Positions 42,028 through 52,679 are shown, counted from the stretch's first letter. The stretch: DNA of 64,000 nt from Streptomyces gossypii (GCF_025165795.1 NZ_JAJAGO010000006.1:310001-374000); one strand, 5' to 3'. Numbers and translations: made by a program. Notes: generated by a model from the letters alone, not told the origin.

Positions 42028-42501
42028 ATGCGGACCGTCATCGAAAGCGAGCTGGAACTCAGGCTGGTGCTGTCGCCGGAGCGGAGCATCGCCGTCCCGT
42101 CCCGGTTCATCTACCACACGTGCGATCCGTACGCGGTCCACGTCGCCTTCCACATCGGTTCGGGCAGCCCCGTCCTGTGGACGTTCGCCCGCGAGTTGCT
42201 CGTCGAGGGCGTGTTCCGGCCGTGCGGGCAGGGGGACGTCCGGGTGTGGCCGACGCGGGTGGAGTCGCACGGAGTCCTGTGTCTGGCGCTGTCCTCGCCG
42301 GACGGTGACGCGCTGTTGGAGGTCCCCGTCCCGGCGCTCTCGGCATGGCTGGAGAGCACGCTGCGTGCGGTGCCGCCGAGCAGGGAACACGAGCGGCTGG
42401 GGATCGACGACGGGCTGAGAGAGCTGCTCAGCCCCACTGCGCGCGAGGCGTGGCCCTCGGACGACTCCGGAGAGCCGGGGGACGCGGGGATCACTCCCTG
42501 A
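42028..42501 (+). CDS. ssgG: SsgA-like sporulation/cell-division protein (probably SsgG)
   Basis: A 157-aa SALP-family protein. SALPs are found in morphologically complex actinobacteria and steer septum site selection, FtsZ recruitment or wall remodelling during sporulation. Conserved features: SELELRLVLSPERSIAVPSR, DPYAVHVAFHIGSGSPVLWT, FARELLVEGVFRPCGQGDVR and LCLALSSPDGDALLEVPVPA. It carries a longer acidic C-terminal tail. The name SsgG rests on the gene neighbourhood (hppD and its Lrp regulator next to it), which I remember as that of S. coelicolor ssgG. ATG 42028 has GGGGAAGG upstream. Confidence 0.85.
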   Translation: MRTVIESELELRLVLSPERSIAVPSRFIYHTCDPYAVHVAFHIGSGSPVLWTFARELLVEGVFRPCGQGDVRVWPTRVESHGVLCLALSSPDGDALLEVPVPALSAWLESTLRAVPPSREHERLGIDDGLRELLSPTAREAWPSDDSGEPGDAGITP

Positions 42502-42562
42502 TCCCCGCCCCGGACCCCCACTCCCCCGGTGCCGCTGCGCATCGTGCCCCGGCGCCCCCGCC

Positions 42563-43036
42563 TCACCCGCTCTCGCGGGCGGCCTGACGCACCAGCGGCA
42601 CGATGCGCAGCGGCACGGGGTTCTCCATCACGATGGCCGTCGAGGCCCGCACGATGCCGTCGAAGCCCACCACCCGGTCGATCACCCGCTGGAGGTCGGC
42701 GTTCGAGCGGGCGACCAACCGGCAGAGCATGTCGCCGTGCCCGGTGGTGGTGTGCAGCTCCAGCACCTCCGGGACGGTGGCCAAGTGCGCCCGTACGTCG
42801 GCCCCCTGGCCCTGCTTGATCTCCAGGGTGGCGAAGGCCGTCACCGGATAGCCGAGCGCACCGGTGTCGACGTCCGGCCCGAACCCCCGGATGACGCCCG
42901 TCGACTGCAGGCGGTCCAGGCGCGCCTGCACGGTGCCGCGCGCGACGCCGAGGCGGCGGGACGCCTCCAGCACGCCTATCCGGGGTTCCCCTGCCAGCAG
43001 CTCCAGCAGCCGCCCGTCCAGCTCATCGATCGACAC
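42563..43036 (-). CDS. Lrp/AsnC-family regulator divergent from hppD
   Basis: A 157-aa Lrp/AsnC regulator. N-terminal winged helix (IDELDGRLLELLAGEPRIGV, SRRLGVARGTVQARLDRLQS), then the RAM ligand-binding domain (VTAFATLEIKQGQGADVRAH, ELHTTTGHGDMLCRLVARSN). GTG 43036. It is divergent from hppD with 133 bp between starts and probably controls it in response to tyrosine or a related amino acid. The ligand is inference. Confidence 0.92.
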   Translation of the reverse strand: MSIDELDGRLLELLAGEPRIGVLEASRRLGVARGTVQARLDRLQSTGVIRGFGPDVDTGALGYPVTAFATLEIKQGQGADVRAHLATVPEVLELHTTTGHGDMLCRLVARSNADLQRVIDRVVGFDGIVRASTAIVMENPVPLRIVPLVRQAARESG

Positions 43037-43091
43037 GCCACTCCTCTTTCTCGCGTTCTGTTGGTCATCCTGTGCAGATCGCCCGGCATAG

Positions 43092-44315
<1,224 letters not shown>

Positions 44316-44469
44316 CCTGCGCGCGCCGCCGCCCGCCTCGCGCACCGGGGCGGGCGGCGGGGCGGGCGGCGCGTGGCTCGGGGCCCCCAGCGCGGGCCCC
44401 GGTGCTCACCGTGTACGCAGCCGGAACGGACAGGGAAGAGGGCACGGGGGACGACACCGGCACCGGGCA

Positions 44470-45092
44470 GCGCCGCCCGCGTCATCGACACCGCGATCGC
44501 CCTCGCCGCCGCGGAGGGGGCTGTCGGCGGTCTCGATGAGCCGGGTCGCCGCCGAACTGGGCGTCTCCACCATGTCCTTGTACCGGTACGTCGCCTCCAA
44601 GGAGGAGCTGCTGATCCTGATGGTGGACAGCGCGGCCGGGACCCCGCCCGAGGGCCCGCCGCCCGGAGGACGGCTGGCGGCCCGCGCTCGCCTTCTGGGC
44701 CTCCGCACAGCGGGCCGTGTTCGACCGGGACCTGTGGTCATTGCGGGTCCCGATCAGCACCCCTCCCGCGACTCCGCACTCCGTCGCCTGGACGGAGAAG
44801 GGGATGGCCTGCCTGCGCGCCACCGCCCTCTCCCCGGGCGAGAAGCTCGGCGTGATCACCCTGATGCGACGCCGCCGCCCGCGCGGCCGGTGCCAGCATG
44901 GAACCGACGACGGCGGCCTACGGCCGGCTGCTGGGCAGACTCACCGACGCGGACCGCTTCCCGGAGATCCCGGCCGTGCTGCGCTCCGGAATCCTGAGCG
45001 CGGCGGACGGCCCGGACGATGACTTCCGCTTCGGCCTGGACCGGATCCTGGACGGCGTCGCCACCCTGGTCACGACCCGCGAGGCAGACTGA
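44470..45092 (+). pseudogene. TetR/AcrR-family regulator, multiply frameshifted
   Basis: The pieces of one TetR protein lie in successive frames: RVIDTAIALAAAEG (from about 44482), then SMSRVAAELGVSTMSLYRYV and ASKEELLILMVDSA (from about 44533), then AVFDRDLWSLRVPISTPPAT and GEKLGVITLM (from about 44714), then AYGRLLGRLTDADRFPEIPA to the stop at 45092. At least three frame changes interrupt it. The HTH (VSTMSLYRYVASKEEL) is still recognisable. Many sequencing errors could give the same picture, but neighbouring genes are clean. It would have been a repressor, perhaps of an adjacent gene. Confidence 0.75.
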
Positions 45093-45167
45093 CGCGCCAG
45101 CCGGCACCGAAAGCGGTGAGGCACCCGCTCTGTTGCCCTGCCCCCGGGTCAGTGCGACGCTGCTGCC

Positions 45168-46535
45168 ATGAGCACGCTCCTCGCACAACTGCGGGACGGA
45201 CTGCCCGCCGAGGCGGTCGTCACCGATCCGGACGTCATGGCGGCGTACGCCCATGACATGGCCGGGTTCTGCCCGGCCGGCGACTCGGCGGCCGTCGTGC
45301 TGCCGCGCACCGTCGAGCAGGTCCAGCACGTCATGCGGACGGCGACGGCGCTGCGGGTGCCCGTCGTCCCGCAGGGCGCCCGTACGGGGCTGTCGGGAGG
45401 AGCGAACGCGAGTGACGGCTGCATCGTGCTCTCGCTGCTCAGGATGGACCGGATACTGGAGATCGACCCGGTCGAGCGGATCGCCGTCGTCGAGCCGGGT
45501 GTCGTGAACGCCCGGCTCTCACGCGCCGCGAACGAGCACGGCCTCTTCTACCCGCCGGACCCTTCCAGTTGGGAGGAGTGCACCATCGGGGGCAACATCG
45601 GCACCGCCTCCGGCGGCCTGTGCTGTGTGAAGTACGGCGTGACCGCCGAGTACGTGCTGGGCCTGGAGGTCGTGCTGGCCGACGGGCGGCTGATGTCCAC
45701 CGGCCGCCGTACGGCGAAGGGCGTCGCGGGCTACGACCTGACCCGGCTGCTGGTCGGCTCCGAGGGCAGCCTGGGAATCGTCGTGCAGGCGACGCTCGCT
45801 CTGCGCCCGGAGCCTCCGGCGCAGCTCGCGCTGGCCGCCGAGTTCCCCTCGATGGCGGCGGCCGGTGACGCCGTCTGCCGGATCATGGAGCGCGGGCACA
45901 CCCCGTCGCTGCTCGAGATCATGGACCGCACGACGCTGCGCGCCGTCAACAAGCTGACTCGAATGGGCCTTCCGGAGTCCACCGAGGCACTCGTGCTCGC
46001 CGCCTTCGACACTCCGGAGCCCGCTGCCGACCTGGCGGCCGTCGGTGACCTGTGCACCGCCGCCGGGGCCACCGAGGTGGTGCCTGCCGAGGACAGGGCC
46101 GAATCCGAAATGCTGCTCCAGGCACGGCGGATGGCGCTGGTGGCGCTGGAGAAGGTGACGGGCACGACGCTGATCGACGACGTCTGCGTGCCCAGGGGCC
46201 AGCTGGCTCCGATGCTCGACGGCGCCGCCGCGATCGGCGAGAAGTACGGGCTCACCGTCGGCGTCTGCGCCCACGCGGGAGACGGCAACACGCATCCCAT
46301 CGTCTGCTTCGACCCGAAGGACGAGGACGAGGCGCGCCGCGCCCGCGAGTCCTTCGACGAGATCATGGCCCTCGGGATAGAGCTGGGCGGCACGATCACC
46401 GGCGAACACGGCGTCGGTGTACTCAAGAAGGAGTGGCTCGCCCGCGAACTGGGGCCGGTCGCCCTGGAGCTGCAGCGCGGCATCAAGCAGGTCTTCGACC
46501 CGCACGGCCTGCTCAACCCGGGCAAGATCTTCTGA
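45168..46535 (+). CDS. FAD-linked oxidase (GlcD/D-lactate dehydrogenase-like)
   Basis: A 455-aa flavoprotein of the VAO/PCMH family. The FAD-binding domain has PVVPQGARTGLSGGANASDG, IGGNIGTASGGLCCVKYGVT and GYDLTRLLVGSEGSLGIVVQ. The C-terminal FAD-oxidase domain has VGVCAHAGDGNTHPIVCFDP with the catalytic His pattern, and ELGGTITGEHGVGVLKKEWL. Such enzymes oxidise glycolate, D-lactate or other D-2-hydroxy acids. No GlcE/GlcF partner lies next to it, so it is probably a stand-alone enzyme. Substrate unknown. Confidence 0.9.
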   Translation: MSTLLAQLRDGLPAEAVVTDPDVMAAYAHDMAGFCPAGDSAAVVLPRTVEQVQHVMRTATALRVPVVPQGARTGLSGGANASDGCIVLSLLRMDRILEIDPVERIAVVEPGVVNARLSRAANEHGLFYPPDPSSWEECTIGGNIGTASGGLCCVKYGVTAEYVLGLEVVLADGRLMSTGRRTAKGVAGYDLTRLLVGSEGSLGIVVQATLALRPEPPAQLALAAEFPSMAAAGDAVCRIMERGHTPSLLEIMDRTTLRAVNKLTRMGLPESTEALVLAAFDTPEPAADLAAVGDLCTAAGATEVVPAEDRAESEMLLQARRMALVALEKVTGTTLIDDVCVPRGQLAPMLDGAAAIGEKYGLTVGVCAHAGDGNTHPIVCFDPKDEDEARRARESFDEIMALGIELGGTITGEHGVGVLKKEWLARELGPVALELQRGIKQVFDPHGLLNPGKIF

Positions 46536-46571
46536 AGGACTGCCGGCAGGACCACGCTCTGCCAGACGGCG

Positions 46572-47402
46572 TCAGCAGGACGGCACCTTGCCCCCGTCGC
46601 CGTCCTTCAGCGCCTTCAGCGCGTCCAGCGTCCCGTCCAGGGTCTTCACCGGGATCAGCCGCAGCCCCTGAGGCAGTTCCGCCTCCGCGTCCGCGCACTC
46701 GTCCGCCGGCACGAGGAAGACGGACGCACCGTCCCGTTTGGCGGACTGCGTCTTCAGCGCCACGCCGCCGACCGGCCCCACCTCGCCGTTTGCCTCGATG
46801 GTGCCCGTGCCGGCGATCGTACGGCCGCCGGTGAGGTCGCCGCCGCGGCCGTCGCCGTCGAGTTTGTCGATGATGCCGAGAGTGAAGAGCAGACCGGCAC
46901 TGGGCCCGCCCACGTCTGCCAGCTTCAGTTCGACCTTCACCTTGTCCGAGGAGAGTTTCAGCTCGCGCAGCGCCGCCTCGACGGCGACGTTCTGCGACTT
47001 CACCATCTCGGCCGTGTTGTGCTCGGAGACCTCTTCGGGGGTGTCGCCCACCGGGTAGACCGAGTCGCGCGGCATCACCGCCCGGTCGGTCGCGAACCAG
47101 TCCCGGACCAGATCCGGCAGCCGCACCGACTCGTCCGGCTGGGTCGCCGCGATCGTCGTCATCAGCAGGGAGCCCTCAGTCTCGCGCGGCTCGCTGCCCG
47201 AGATGGAGATCACCTGCTCGCCCTCGTGCTCGCCCAGGACGTCCGCGGTGAGTCCGGGCTGGGCGACGGAGAAGGGCAGCGGCGCGGCGGCGGCGACCGT
47301 GAGCAGCGCGACCACGGGCAGCGCGCACACGGCGAGCGTGCGGTGGCGGGTGCTGCGCGGTGGCTGGGAGGCGGCGGGGGGCTTGGTCAGCGTGGGCGGC
47401 AT
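46572..47402 (-). CDS. Lon-like (S16) membrane-anchored serine protease
   Basis: A 276-aa protein with one N-terminal membrane helix (residues 20-45) and an extracytoplasmic part. The S16 Ser-Lys dyad is visible: Ser in LADVGGPSAGLLFTLGIIDK and Lys in GGVALKTQSAKRDGASVFLV. It is the YlbL-like family of Lon proteolytic domains without the ATPase, usually with a PDZ domain. Here the PDZ part is short or absent, and VRDWFATDRAVMPRDSVYPV corresponds to the conserved linker. It probably degrades envelope or secreted proteins. It is convergent with the FAD oxidase gene. Confidence 0.88.
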   Translation of the reverse strand: MPPTLTKPPAASQPPRSTRHRTLAVCALPVVALLTVAAAAPLPFSVAQPGLTADVLGEHEGEQVISISGSEPRETEGSLLMTTIAATQPDESVRLPDLVRDWFATDRAVMPRDSVYPVGDTPEEVSEHNTAEMVKSQNVAVEAALRELKLSSDKVKVELKLADVGGPSAGLLFTLGIIDKLDGDGRGGDLTGGRTIAGTGTIEANGEVGPVGGVALKTQSAKRDGASVFLVPADECADAEAELPQGLRLIPVKTLDGTLDALKALKDGDGGKVPSC

Positions 47403-47425
47403 GGGAGGAAATCTAATTCACCGGC

Positions 47426-48070
47426 TCACCTCAGTGCGTCGGCGACCTCCTTGGCCGCGTGCACCACACGGTCACCGACCTTCGGCGGCACCGAGTCGGC
47501 AAGCATCACCACGCCGACGCTGCCCTCGATGCCGAGCACCCCCAGCATCGGGGCAGCCGCGCCGCTGGCTCCGGCCTCCAGCTCGCTGTGGGTGAGCACA
47601 TATCCGGGCCCCAGCTCGTGTTCCCGGCCGCGTCCGGCCAGGATCGCCCGGCCTGCGGCTCCTCGGTCCAGTGGATGGCGGAAGCCGGTGCGGTAGGCCA
47701 CGTGGTAGTCGGTCCAGCTGGGCTCGACCACCGCGACGGCCAGGGCGTCGGCCCCGTCCGCGAGCGTCAGATGTGCGGTCGCCCCGACCTCCTCGGCCAG
47801 GGCCCGCAGGGCGGGCAGCGCCGCCTCCCGTACCAGCGGGTGCACTTGGCGGCCCAGCCGCAGCACCCCGAGGCCGACTCGCGCCCGCCCGCCGATGTCG
47901 CGGCGGACCAGCGAGTGCTGTTCCAGGGTGGCGAGCAGCCGGTAGACGACCGTGCGGTTCACGCCGAGCCTGGTGGACAGCTCGGTGACCGTGAGGCCGT
48001 GGTCGGTGTCGGCGAGCAGCTTGAGGACCCGAAGTCCCCGGTCGAGCGTCTGAGAAGTCTCCGCGGTCAC
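47426..48070 (-). CDS. IclR-family transcriptional regulator
   Basis: A 214-aa IclR regulator. Winged HTH: SQTLDRGLRVLKLLADTDHG, LTVTELSTRLGVNRTVVYRL (residues 5-55), then an effector domain (AEEVGATAHLTLADGADALA, LDRGAAGRAILAGRG). GTG 48070 has GGAGGGGG 7 nt upstream. The target is not evident. It lies just upstream of the Lon-like protease on the same strand, 23 bp from its start. Confidence 0.9.
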   Translation of the reverse strand: MTAETSQTLDRGLRVLKLLADTDHGLTVTELSTRLGVNRTVVYRLLATLEQHSLVRRDIGGRARVGLGVLRLGRQVHPLVREAALPALRALAEEVGATAHLTLADGADALAVAVVEPSWTDYHVAYRTGFRHPLDRGAAGRAILAGRGREHELGPGYVLTHSELEAGASGAAAPMLGVLGIEGSVGVVMLADSVPPKVGDRVVHAAKEVADALR

Positions 48071-48415
48071 GACGCCCCCTCCTCGGGTGAGTGGCGACGG
48101 CCCCCACGCGGGGTGCGCGCTGCCGTCCGTCGGCAGCAGTGCTCCTCCACGCAGAGAGCCGCCGGCCGAAGTGGCACTGGCAGTACGTCCATACGTCACC
48201 GGCTGCGCTCCGAGGCGGCGCTGCCACGGGGCGTGTGCGTGTGCGGAAACTTAGCGAGCGATACCGCTGACCGGAAGGGTCCGTCCAGAATCCGGGCAAT
48301 GCTGGCCCGATTTTTCCGTAATGTGAGCCTGAAACCCGAGAGTACGGTGGTCGGCGCGCCCCTTACCGAAAGTCGGTAACCAGCCACAGCACTCCGCGGC
48401 GTCCTGCCCGGCGGG
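48071..48415. other. Gene-free stretch between IclR and helicase genes
   Basis: No gene is seen in these 345 bp. A perfect hairpin TTACCGA-AAG-TCGGTAA lies at 48363-48379 just past the helicase stop, and an AT-richer patch (GCCCGATTTTTCCGTAATG, around 48306-48324) may belong to the IclR promoter. The sequence CAGCCACAGCACT at about 48382 resembles the terminal arm of the 13-kb repeat over 12 bases, but nothing else of that element is present. Confidence 0.45.
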
Positions 48416-50197
48416 CTACCGCATCCGAGTGGCCCACTCCCGCACCTTGTCGATGCGCTGCCTCAGCTGCCCGGCGGTGGCCTCGGCGGCGGGCGGCCCG
48501 CCGCAGGTACGGCGCAGCTCCGTGTGGATCACCCCGTGCGGCTTGCCGCTCTGGTGGACATACGCGCCGACCAGCCCGTGCAGTTCCTTGCGCAACCCCA
48601 GCAGTTCCTTGTGCGTGACCACCGGCCGCCGGTCCGCGGGCATCTCCAGCAGATCCGCCTCCTCGTCCGGCTTCTTCCGGCTGTGCGAGATCTGCCGCGC
48701 CTGCCGCTTCTGGAGCAGCATCTGCACCTGGTCGGGCTCCAGCAAGCCGGGAATGCCGAGGTAGTCCTGCTCCTCCGCGCTGCCGGGGTGCGCCTGCATG
48801 CCGAACTCGGCACCGTCGTACATCACCCGGTCGAAGACGGCATCGGACTCCAGCGCCTCGAAAGGCAGCTGGTCGTCGTCGCCGGTGTCCTCGTCCTGCT
48901 CGCGTTCGGCCTCCGCCAGCAGCTTGTCCTCTTCGGCGTACGGGTCCTCCTCCGCGTCCTTCTTCGGCTTGTCCAGGACGTGGTCCCGCTCCACCTCCAT
49001 CTCGTGCGCGAAGGTCAGCAGCGAGGGGATCGTCGGCAGGAAGACGGAGGCGGTCTCGCCGCGCCGCCGGGACCGCACGAAACGGCCGACCGCCTGTGCG
49101 AAGAAGAGCGGCGTCGAGATGGTGGTCGCGTACACGCCGACCGCCAGCCGGGGCACGTCCACCCCCTCCGACACCATCCGGACGGCGACCATCCACCGGT
49201 CCTCCCCGTGGCGGAAGTCGTCGATGCGCTGCGAGGCGCCGCCGTCGTCGGAGAGCACCACGGTCGGGGCGTGCCCGGTGATCTCGCGCAGCAGCTTGGC
49301 GTACGCCCGCGCGGAATCCTGGTCGGTGGCGATCACCAGTCCGCCCGCGTCCGGAATCGCCTTGCGCACCTCGCCGAGGCGCCGGTCTGCGGCGCGCAGC
49401 ACCGCGGGCATCCACTCACCGCGCGCGTCCAGCGCGGTGCGCCATGCCTGGGAGACGGCGTCCTTGGTCATCGGCTCGCCGAGCCGGGCTTCGATCTCGT
49501 CACCGGCCTTGGTGCGCCAGCGCATGTTGCCGCTGTACGAGAGGAAGATGACGGGACGGACGACGCCGTCGTCGAGGGCGGTGCCGTAGCCGTAGGTGTA
49601 GTCGGCGACGGAGCGCCGCACCCCGTCGTTGCCCTCGGCGTAGTCGACGAACGGGATGGGGTTCGTGTCGGAGCGGAAGGGCGTGCCGGTCAGGGACAGC
49701 CGCCGGGTCGCGGGCTCGAACGCCTCCAGGCATGCCTCGCCCCAGGAGCGGCTGTCGCCCGCGTGGTGGATCTCGTCCAAAATGACGAGCGTCTTGCGCT
49801 GCTCGCAGCGGTTGCGGTGCAGCATGGGGCGTACGCCGACACCGGCGTAGGTGACCGCCACCCCGTGGTACTCCTTGCCGACGGGGCCCGCGCTGTACTC
49901 CGGGTCGAGCTTGATCCCGATCCGCGCGGCGGCCTCGGCCCACTGCATCTTCAGATGCTCGGTGGGCGCGACCACGGTCACCTGCTGGACGACATGGTGG
50001 TGCAGCAGCCAGGAGGCCAGGGTCAGCGCGAAGGTCGTCTTGCCCGCGCCGGGGGTCGCGACGGCGAGGAAGTCCCGGGGCTGGTCCTTGAGGTACTCCT
50101 CCATGGCCCCCTGCTGCCAGGCACGCAGCTTGCCTGCGGTGCCCCAGGGAGCACGGCCGGGGAAGGCCGGGGAGAGATGGGTGGTGGTGGTAGTCAC
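48416..50197 (-). CDS. SF2 DEAD/DEAH-type helicase
   Basis: A 593-aa superfamily 2 helicase. Walker A is AVATPGAGKTTFALTL, motif II is VILDEIHHAGD (DEIH), motif III is LSLTGTPFRSD, and the second RecA lobe has VRMVSEGVDVPRLAVGVYAT and FAQAVGRFVRSRRRGE (motif VI). An acidic, poorly conserved C-terminal 190 residues follows. Conserved in Streptomyces as a single gene. It is probably a DNA or RNA helicase or translocase of the type I-restriction-like/XPB-like branch. No nuclease or methyltransferase is adjacent, so it is not an obvious defence system. GTG start 50197. Confidence 0.88.
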   Translation of the reverse strand: MTTTTTHLSPAFPGRAPWGTAGKLRAWQQGAMEEYLKDQPRDFLAVATPGAGKTTFALTLASWLLHHHVVQQVTVVAPTEHLKMQWAEAAARIGIKLDPEYSAGPVGKEYHGVAVTYAGVGVRPMLHRNRCEQRKTLVILDEIHHAGDSRSWGEACLEAFEPATRRLSLTGTPFRSDTNPIPFVDYAEGNDGVRRSVADYTYGYGTALDDGVVRPVIFLSYSGNMRWRTKAGDEIEARLGEPMTKDAVSQAWRTALDARGEWMPAVLRAADRRLGEVRKAIPDAGGLVIATDQDSARAYAKLLREITGHAPTVVLSDDGGASQRIDDFRHGEDRWMVAVRMVSEGVDVPRLAVGVYATTISTPLFFAQAVGRFVRSRRRGETASVFLPTIPSLLTFAHEMEVERDHVLDKPKKDAEEDPYAEEDKLLAEAEREQDEDTGDDDQLPFEALESDAVFDRVMYDGAEFGMQAHPGSAEEQDYLGIPGLLEPDQVQMLLQKRQARQISHSRKKPDEEADLLEMPADRRPVVTHKELLGLRKELHGLVGAYVHQSGKPHGVIHTELRRTCGGPPAAEATAGQLRQRIDKVREWATRMR

Positions 50198-50494
50198 GGT
50201 CTCCGTCGCGGTCGCGGTCGCGTGCAGGGGCGGGCAGCGGGTATCAGGTCGGCAAGGCAGGTCAGGTCAGCAGGTCAGCAAGCGGTCAGGCCGGCTCGGA
50301 CGCGTCCGGCCCGCCTCGTACGGCAAGGTCGTCAGCCTACCCGCGCCGGGGGTACCGGTCCGGGGCGATTCCGGGTGACCGGCGGCGGGTGCGACCCACC
50401 TCACACCGGGCGCCCGAGGTCCACGAGTCCGGGCCTTCGGTGCTCATGCACCGGCCCTCAGCTTGTCTCTTCACCGCCCCGCCCAGATGCTTGA
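50198..50494. other. Intergenic region with short GGTCAG repeats
   Basis: About 297 bp with no gene. Near 50250-50290 the sequence contains a tandem-like run of CAGGTCAG(C/G) units (GCAGGTCAGGTCAGCAGGTC). It separates the helicase start from the phosphotransferase stop. Promoter boxes not recognised. Confidence 0.4.
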
Positions 50495-51412
50495 TCACTG
50501 GTGGACCGATGCGGTGAGGCGTCGCAGTGCGGCGTGGGCGGGTGGGCCCCAGGTGGGCTTTCCTCCCGGGCGGCCGTGGACGCCGGCGTCTCCGATGTGG
50601 ATGCCGCTGAGGGCGCGCAGCACCGCCCAGCCGCGCGCGCGGCGCAGGGTCGCGGCGTCCGGGCCCGGCTGGTAAGCGTCGTGGAAGCGGTCGGCGGCAC
50701 CGTCCGGCAGCAGGATCCAAGCGGCGGCGAGGTCGCAGGCCGGGTCGCCGGCGAACAGGTCGCCGAAGTCGATAACGCCGGAGAAGGTGCCGTTCGTGGT
50801 CAGGACGTTGGCTGGATGCAGGTCGCCGTGGAGCCACAGCGCCGGGCCCGCCCATTCGGGCGCGGCGGCGGCGTCTTCCCAGACCGCGCGGACGGCGTCC
50901 GGGTCGGGGATCAGCCCCAGCTCGGTGGCCGAGGCCAGCTCTCGGGTGAAGTGTTCGGCGGTGTCGGCCAGCCGGCCGCCGCGGCCGCGGCCAGCCGGCG
51001 CCTCGTCGGGGGCGGGTCGGTGAAGGGCTGTCAGAAACGCGGCCAAGGTGACGGCCGCCTCCGCGGCGCGCGTCGCGGGGGCGCGGTCGGCAGGTTCGCC
51101 CGGCACCCAGGTGGTGACGATCCAGGGCCGCGGAAACCGTTCGGAGGGCTCACCGAGGCGCTGCGGGACGGGGACCGGCAGAGGAAGGTCCGGGGCGAGG
51201 AGGGGCAGCCAGGCGTGTTCCTTGCGCAGCAGCGCGTCCGCAGACTGCGTGGCCCAGGGCAACCGGACGGCGAGGTCGTCGCCGAGCCGCCACAGCTGAT
51301 TGTCCCAGCCACGCGCTCCGAGCCTCAAAGGGTGATCCGTCAGGTCGGGGTGCTGCTCACGCAGCAGGTCCCGAATCAGTTCCTCTGTGATGTCCGTCCC
51401 GGTGGCTGTCAT
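50495..51412 (-). CDS. Aminoglycoside-phosphotransferase-like kinase
   Basis: A 305-aa APH/choline-kinase-fold protein. The catalytic loop is ALWLHGDLHPANVL, the metal motif is SGVIDFGDLFAGDPACDLAA, and the N-terminal lobe has RLGARGWDNQLWRLGDDLAV. Family members phosphorylate antibiotics, sugars or other small hydroxyl compounds, and many Streptomyces homologues have unknown substrates. Resistance cannot be inferred. ATG 51412 is chosen as the last start before the conserved DLLREQHPDL. Convergent or divergent partners are not informative. Confidence 0.85.
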   Translation of the reverse strand: MTATGTDITEELIRDLLREQHPDLTDHPLRLGARGWDNQLWRLGDDLAVRLPWATQSADALLRKEHAWLPLLAPDLPLPVPVPQRLGEPSERFPRPWIVTTWVPGEPADRAPATRAAEAAVTLAAFLTALHRPAPDEAPAGRGRGGRLADTAEHFTRELASATELGLIPDPDAVRAVWEDAAAAPEWAGPALWLHGDLHPANVLTTNGTFSGVIDFGDLFAGDPACDLAAAWILLPDGAADRFHDAYQPGPDAATLRRARGWAVLRALSGIHIGDAGVHGRPGGKPTWGPPAHAALRRLTASVHQ

Positions 51413-51509
51413 ATGGAGCAACGGTAGTGGGAGGTGGCGGCGGCCTGCCCGGTACCGTCCCGCCACCAGAAGGTGAGCGAGAATCTGGCGAAATGAGTAA
51501 ATGACAAGC

Positions 51510-52679
51510 TCAGGTGGTGACCAGCACCCCCGCGTACGAGAGGCCGGCGACCACCACCCACGCACCCAGGCCCAGCACCGCGACCTTCTTACCCGTACGA
51601 GCGAGCGTCGGCAGATGCACCGCGCTGCCCAGCCCGAACAGCGCGGCGGCCAGCAGCAGTTCACGCCCGTCACCGGCGATCTCGAGGGCACCCTCCGGGA
51701 GCAGGCCGGTGGTGCGCACCGCGACGAAGGCGACGAAACCCGCGACGAACAGCGGAACGAGCGGTGGCCGTGCGGCGCCCTGCGCACCGGACGCCACGGC
51801 GGCGGCCCGGCGGCGAACGGACAGCACCACGCAGGCGACCAGCGGCGCGAGCAGCATCACGCGCATCAGCTTGACGAGGACGGCCTCGCCCAGCGCACCG
51901 TCGCCCGCCGTCCCGGCCGCCGCCACCACCTGGCCCACATCGTGCACGCCCGCCCCGACCCAGCGCCCGAACTCGGCGTCGGTGAGGCCCAGCGGGTGGT
52001 GCAGCAGCGGCAGCACCGCGATGGCGAGCGTCCCGCACAGGGTCACCAGCGCGACGGAGGTGGCGACATCGCGCTCGTCACTCTTCCGCACCTCACCGAC
52101 CGCCCCGATCGCCGAGGCACCGCAGATCGAATAGCCGGTGGCGATCAGCAGTGGCTGGTCGCCGGTCAGCCCCAGCCTGCGACCCATCCACAGCGTGCCG
52201 CCGAAGGTCGCGGCCACCACCACACACACCATGACCACGGTCGGCCAGCCGATGGCGAGCACATCGCCCATGCTCAGCTCCAGCCCGAGCAGGACGACGC
52301 CGATCCGCATCAGCCGCTTTCCGGCCAGCGACAGCCCGGGGCGCGCCGGGCCGCACACCCACCGGCGGACGCCGGGGAGATGGGCGGCGGCGATGCCCAG
52401 TACGACGGCGGCGGTCAGCATCGGCACGGCGGGCAGCAGCAGATGCACCGCCTCGGCCAGCCCGACTCCGGCCGCGGCCAGCGCCAGCCCGGGGAGGGGG
52501 CTGGGGCGGGGCGGACGGACGGCAGGTGCGCCAGATACGGCGGGTGCAGCGGGTACGGCGGGTACGGCGGGTACGGAAGCGGCGGGTACGGAAGCGGCGC
52601 GAGCTGGGGCGGGGCGGGTGGTGCCCGTGCCGGAGGCTCCGGTGGAGTCCGGGCCGATACGGTCCGAGAGCAGCGACAT
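51510..52679 (-). CDS. YeiH-family putative sulfate/sulfonate exporter
   Basis: A 389-aa membrane protein of the UPF0324/YeiH family with about ten helices after a Pro/Ala-rich N terminus. Conserved stretches are RLMRIGVVLLGLELSMGDVL, LLIATGYSICGASAIGAVG and WVGAGVHDVGQVVAAAGTAG. The YeiH family is linked to export of sulfonated or oxidised sulfur compounds. Its ATG (52679) shares one base with the stop of the cysteine dioxygenase gene upstream, so the two are translationally coupled. That coupling suggests export of a product of cysteine oxidation, such as sulfite or a sulfinate. The substrate is not proved by sequence. Confidence 0.88.
   Translation of the reverse strand: MSLLSDRIGPDSTGASGTGTTRPAPARAASVPAASVPAVPAVPAAPAVSGAPAVRPPRPSPLPGLALAAAGVGLAEAVHLLLPAVPMLTAAVVLGIAAAHLPGVRRWVCGPARPGLSLAGKRLMRIGVVLLGLELSMGDVLAIGWPTVVMVCVVVAATFGGTLWMGRRLGLTGDQPLLIATGYSICGASAIGAVGEVRKSDERDVATSVALVTLCGTLAIAVLPLLHHPLGLTDAEFGRWVGAGVHDVGQVVAAAGTAGDGALGEAVLVKLMRVMLLAPLVACVVLSVRRRAAAVASGAQGAARPPLVPLFVAGFVAFVAVRTTGLLPEGALEIAGDGRELLLAAALFGLGSAVHLPTLARTGKKVAVLGLGAWVVVAGLSYAGVLVTT

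Noticed and set aside
48380..48400. Possible fourth copy of the palindromic element near CAGCCACAGCACT
   Set aside because: Only about 12 bases of one arm match, with no second arm and no core.
50495..51412. APH-like kinase as an antibiotic-resistance gene
   Set aside because: The kinase motif alone does not show resistance. The substrate of these Streptomyces homologues is usually unknown and no biosynthetic context is present.
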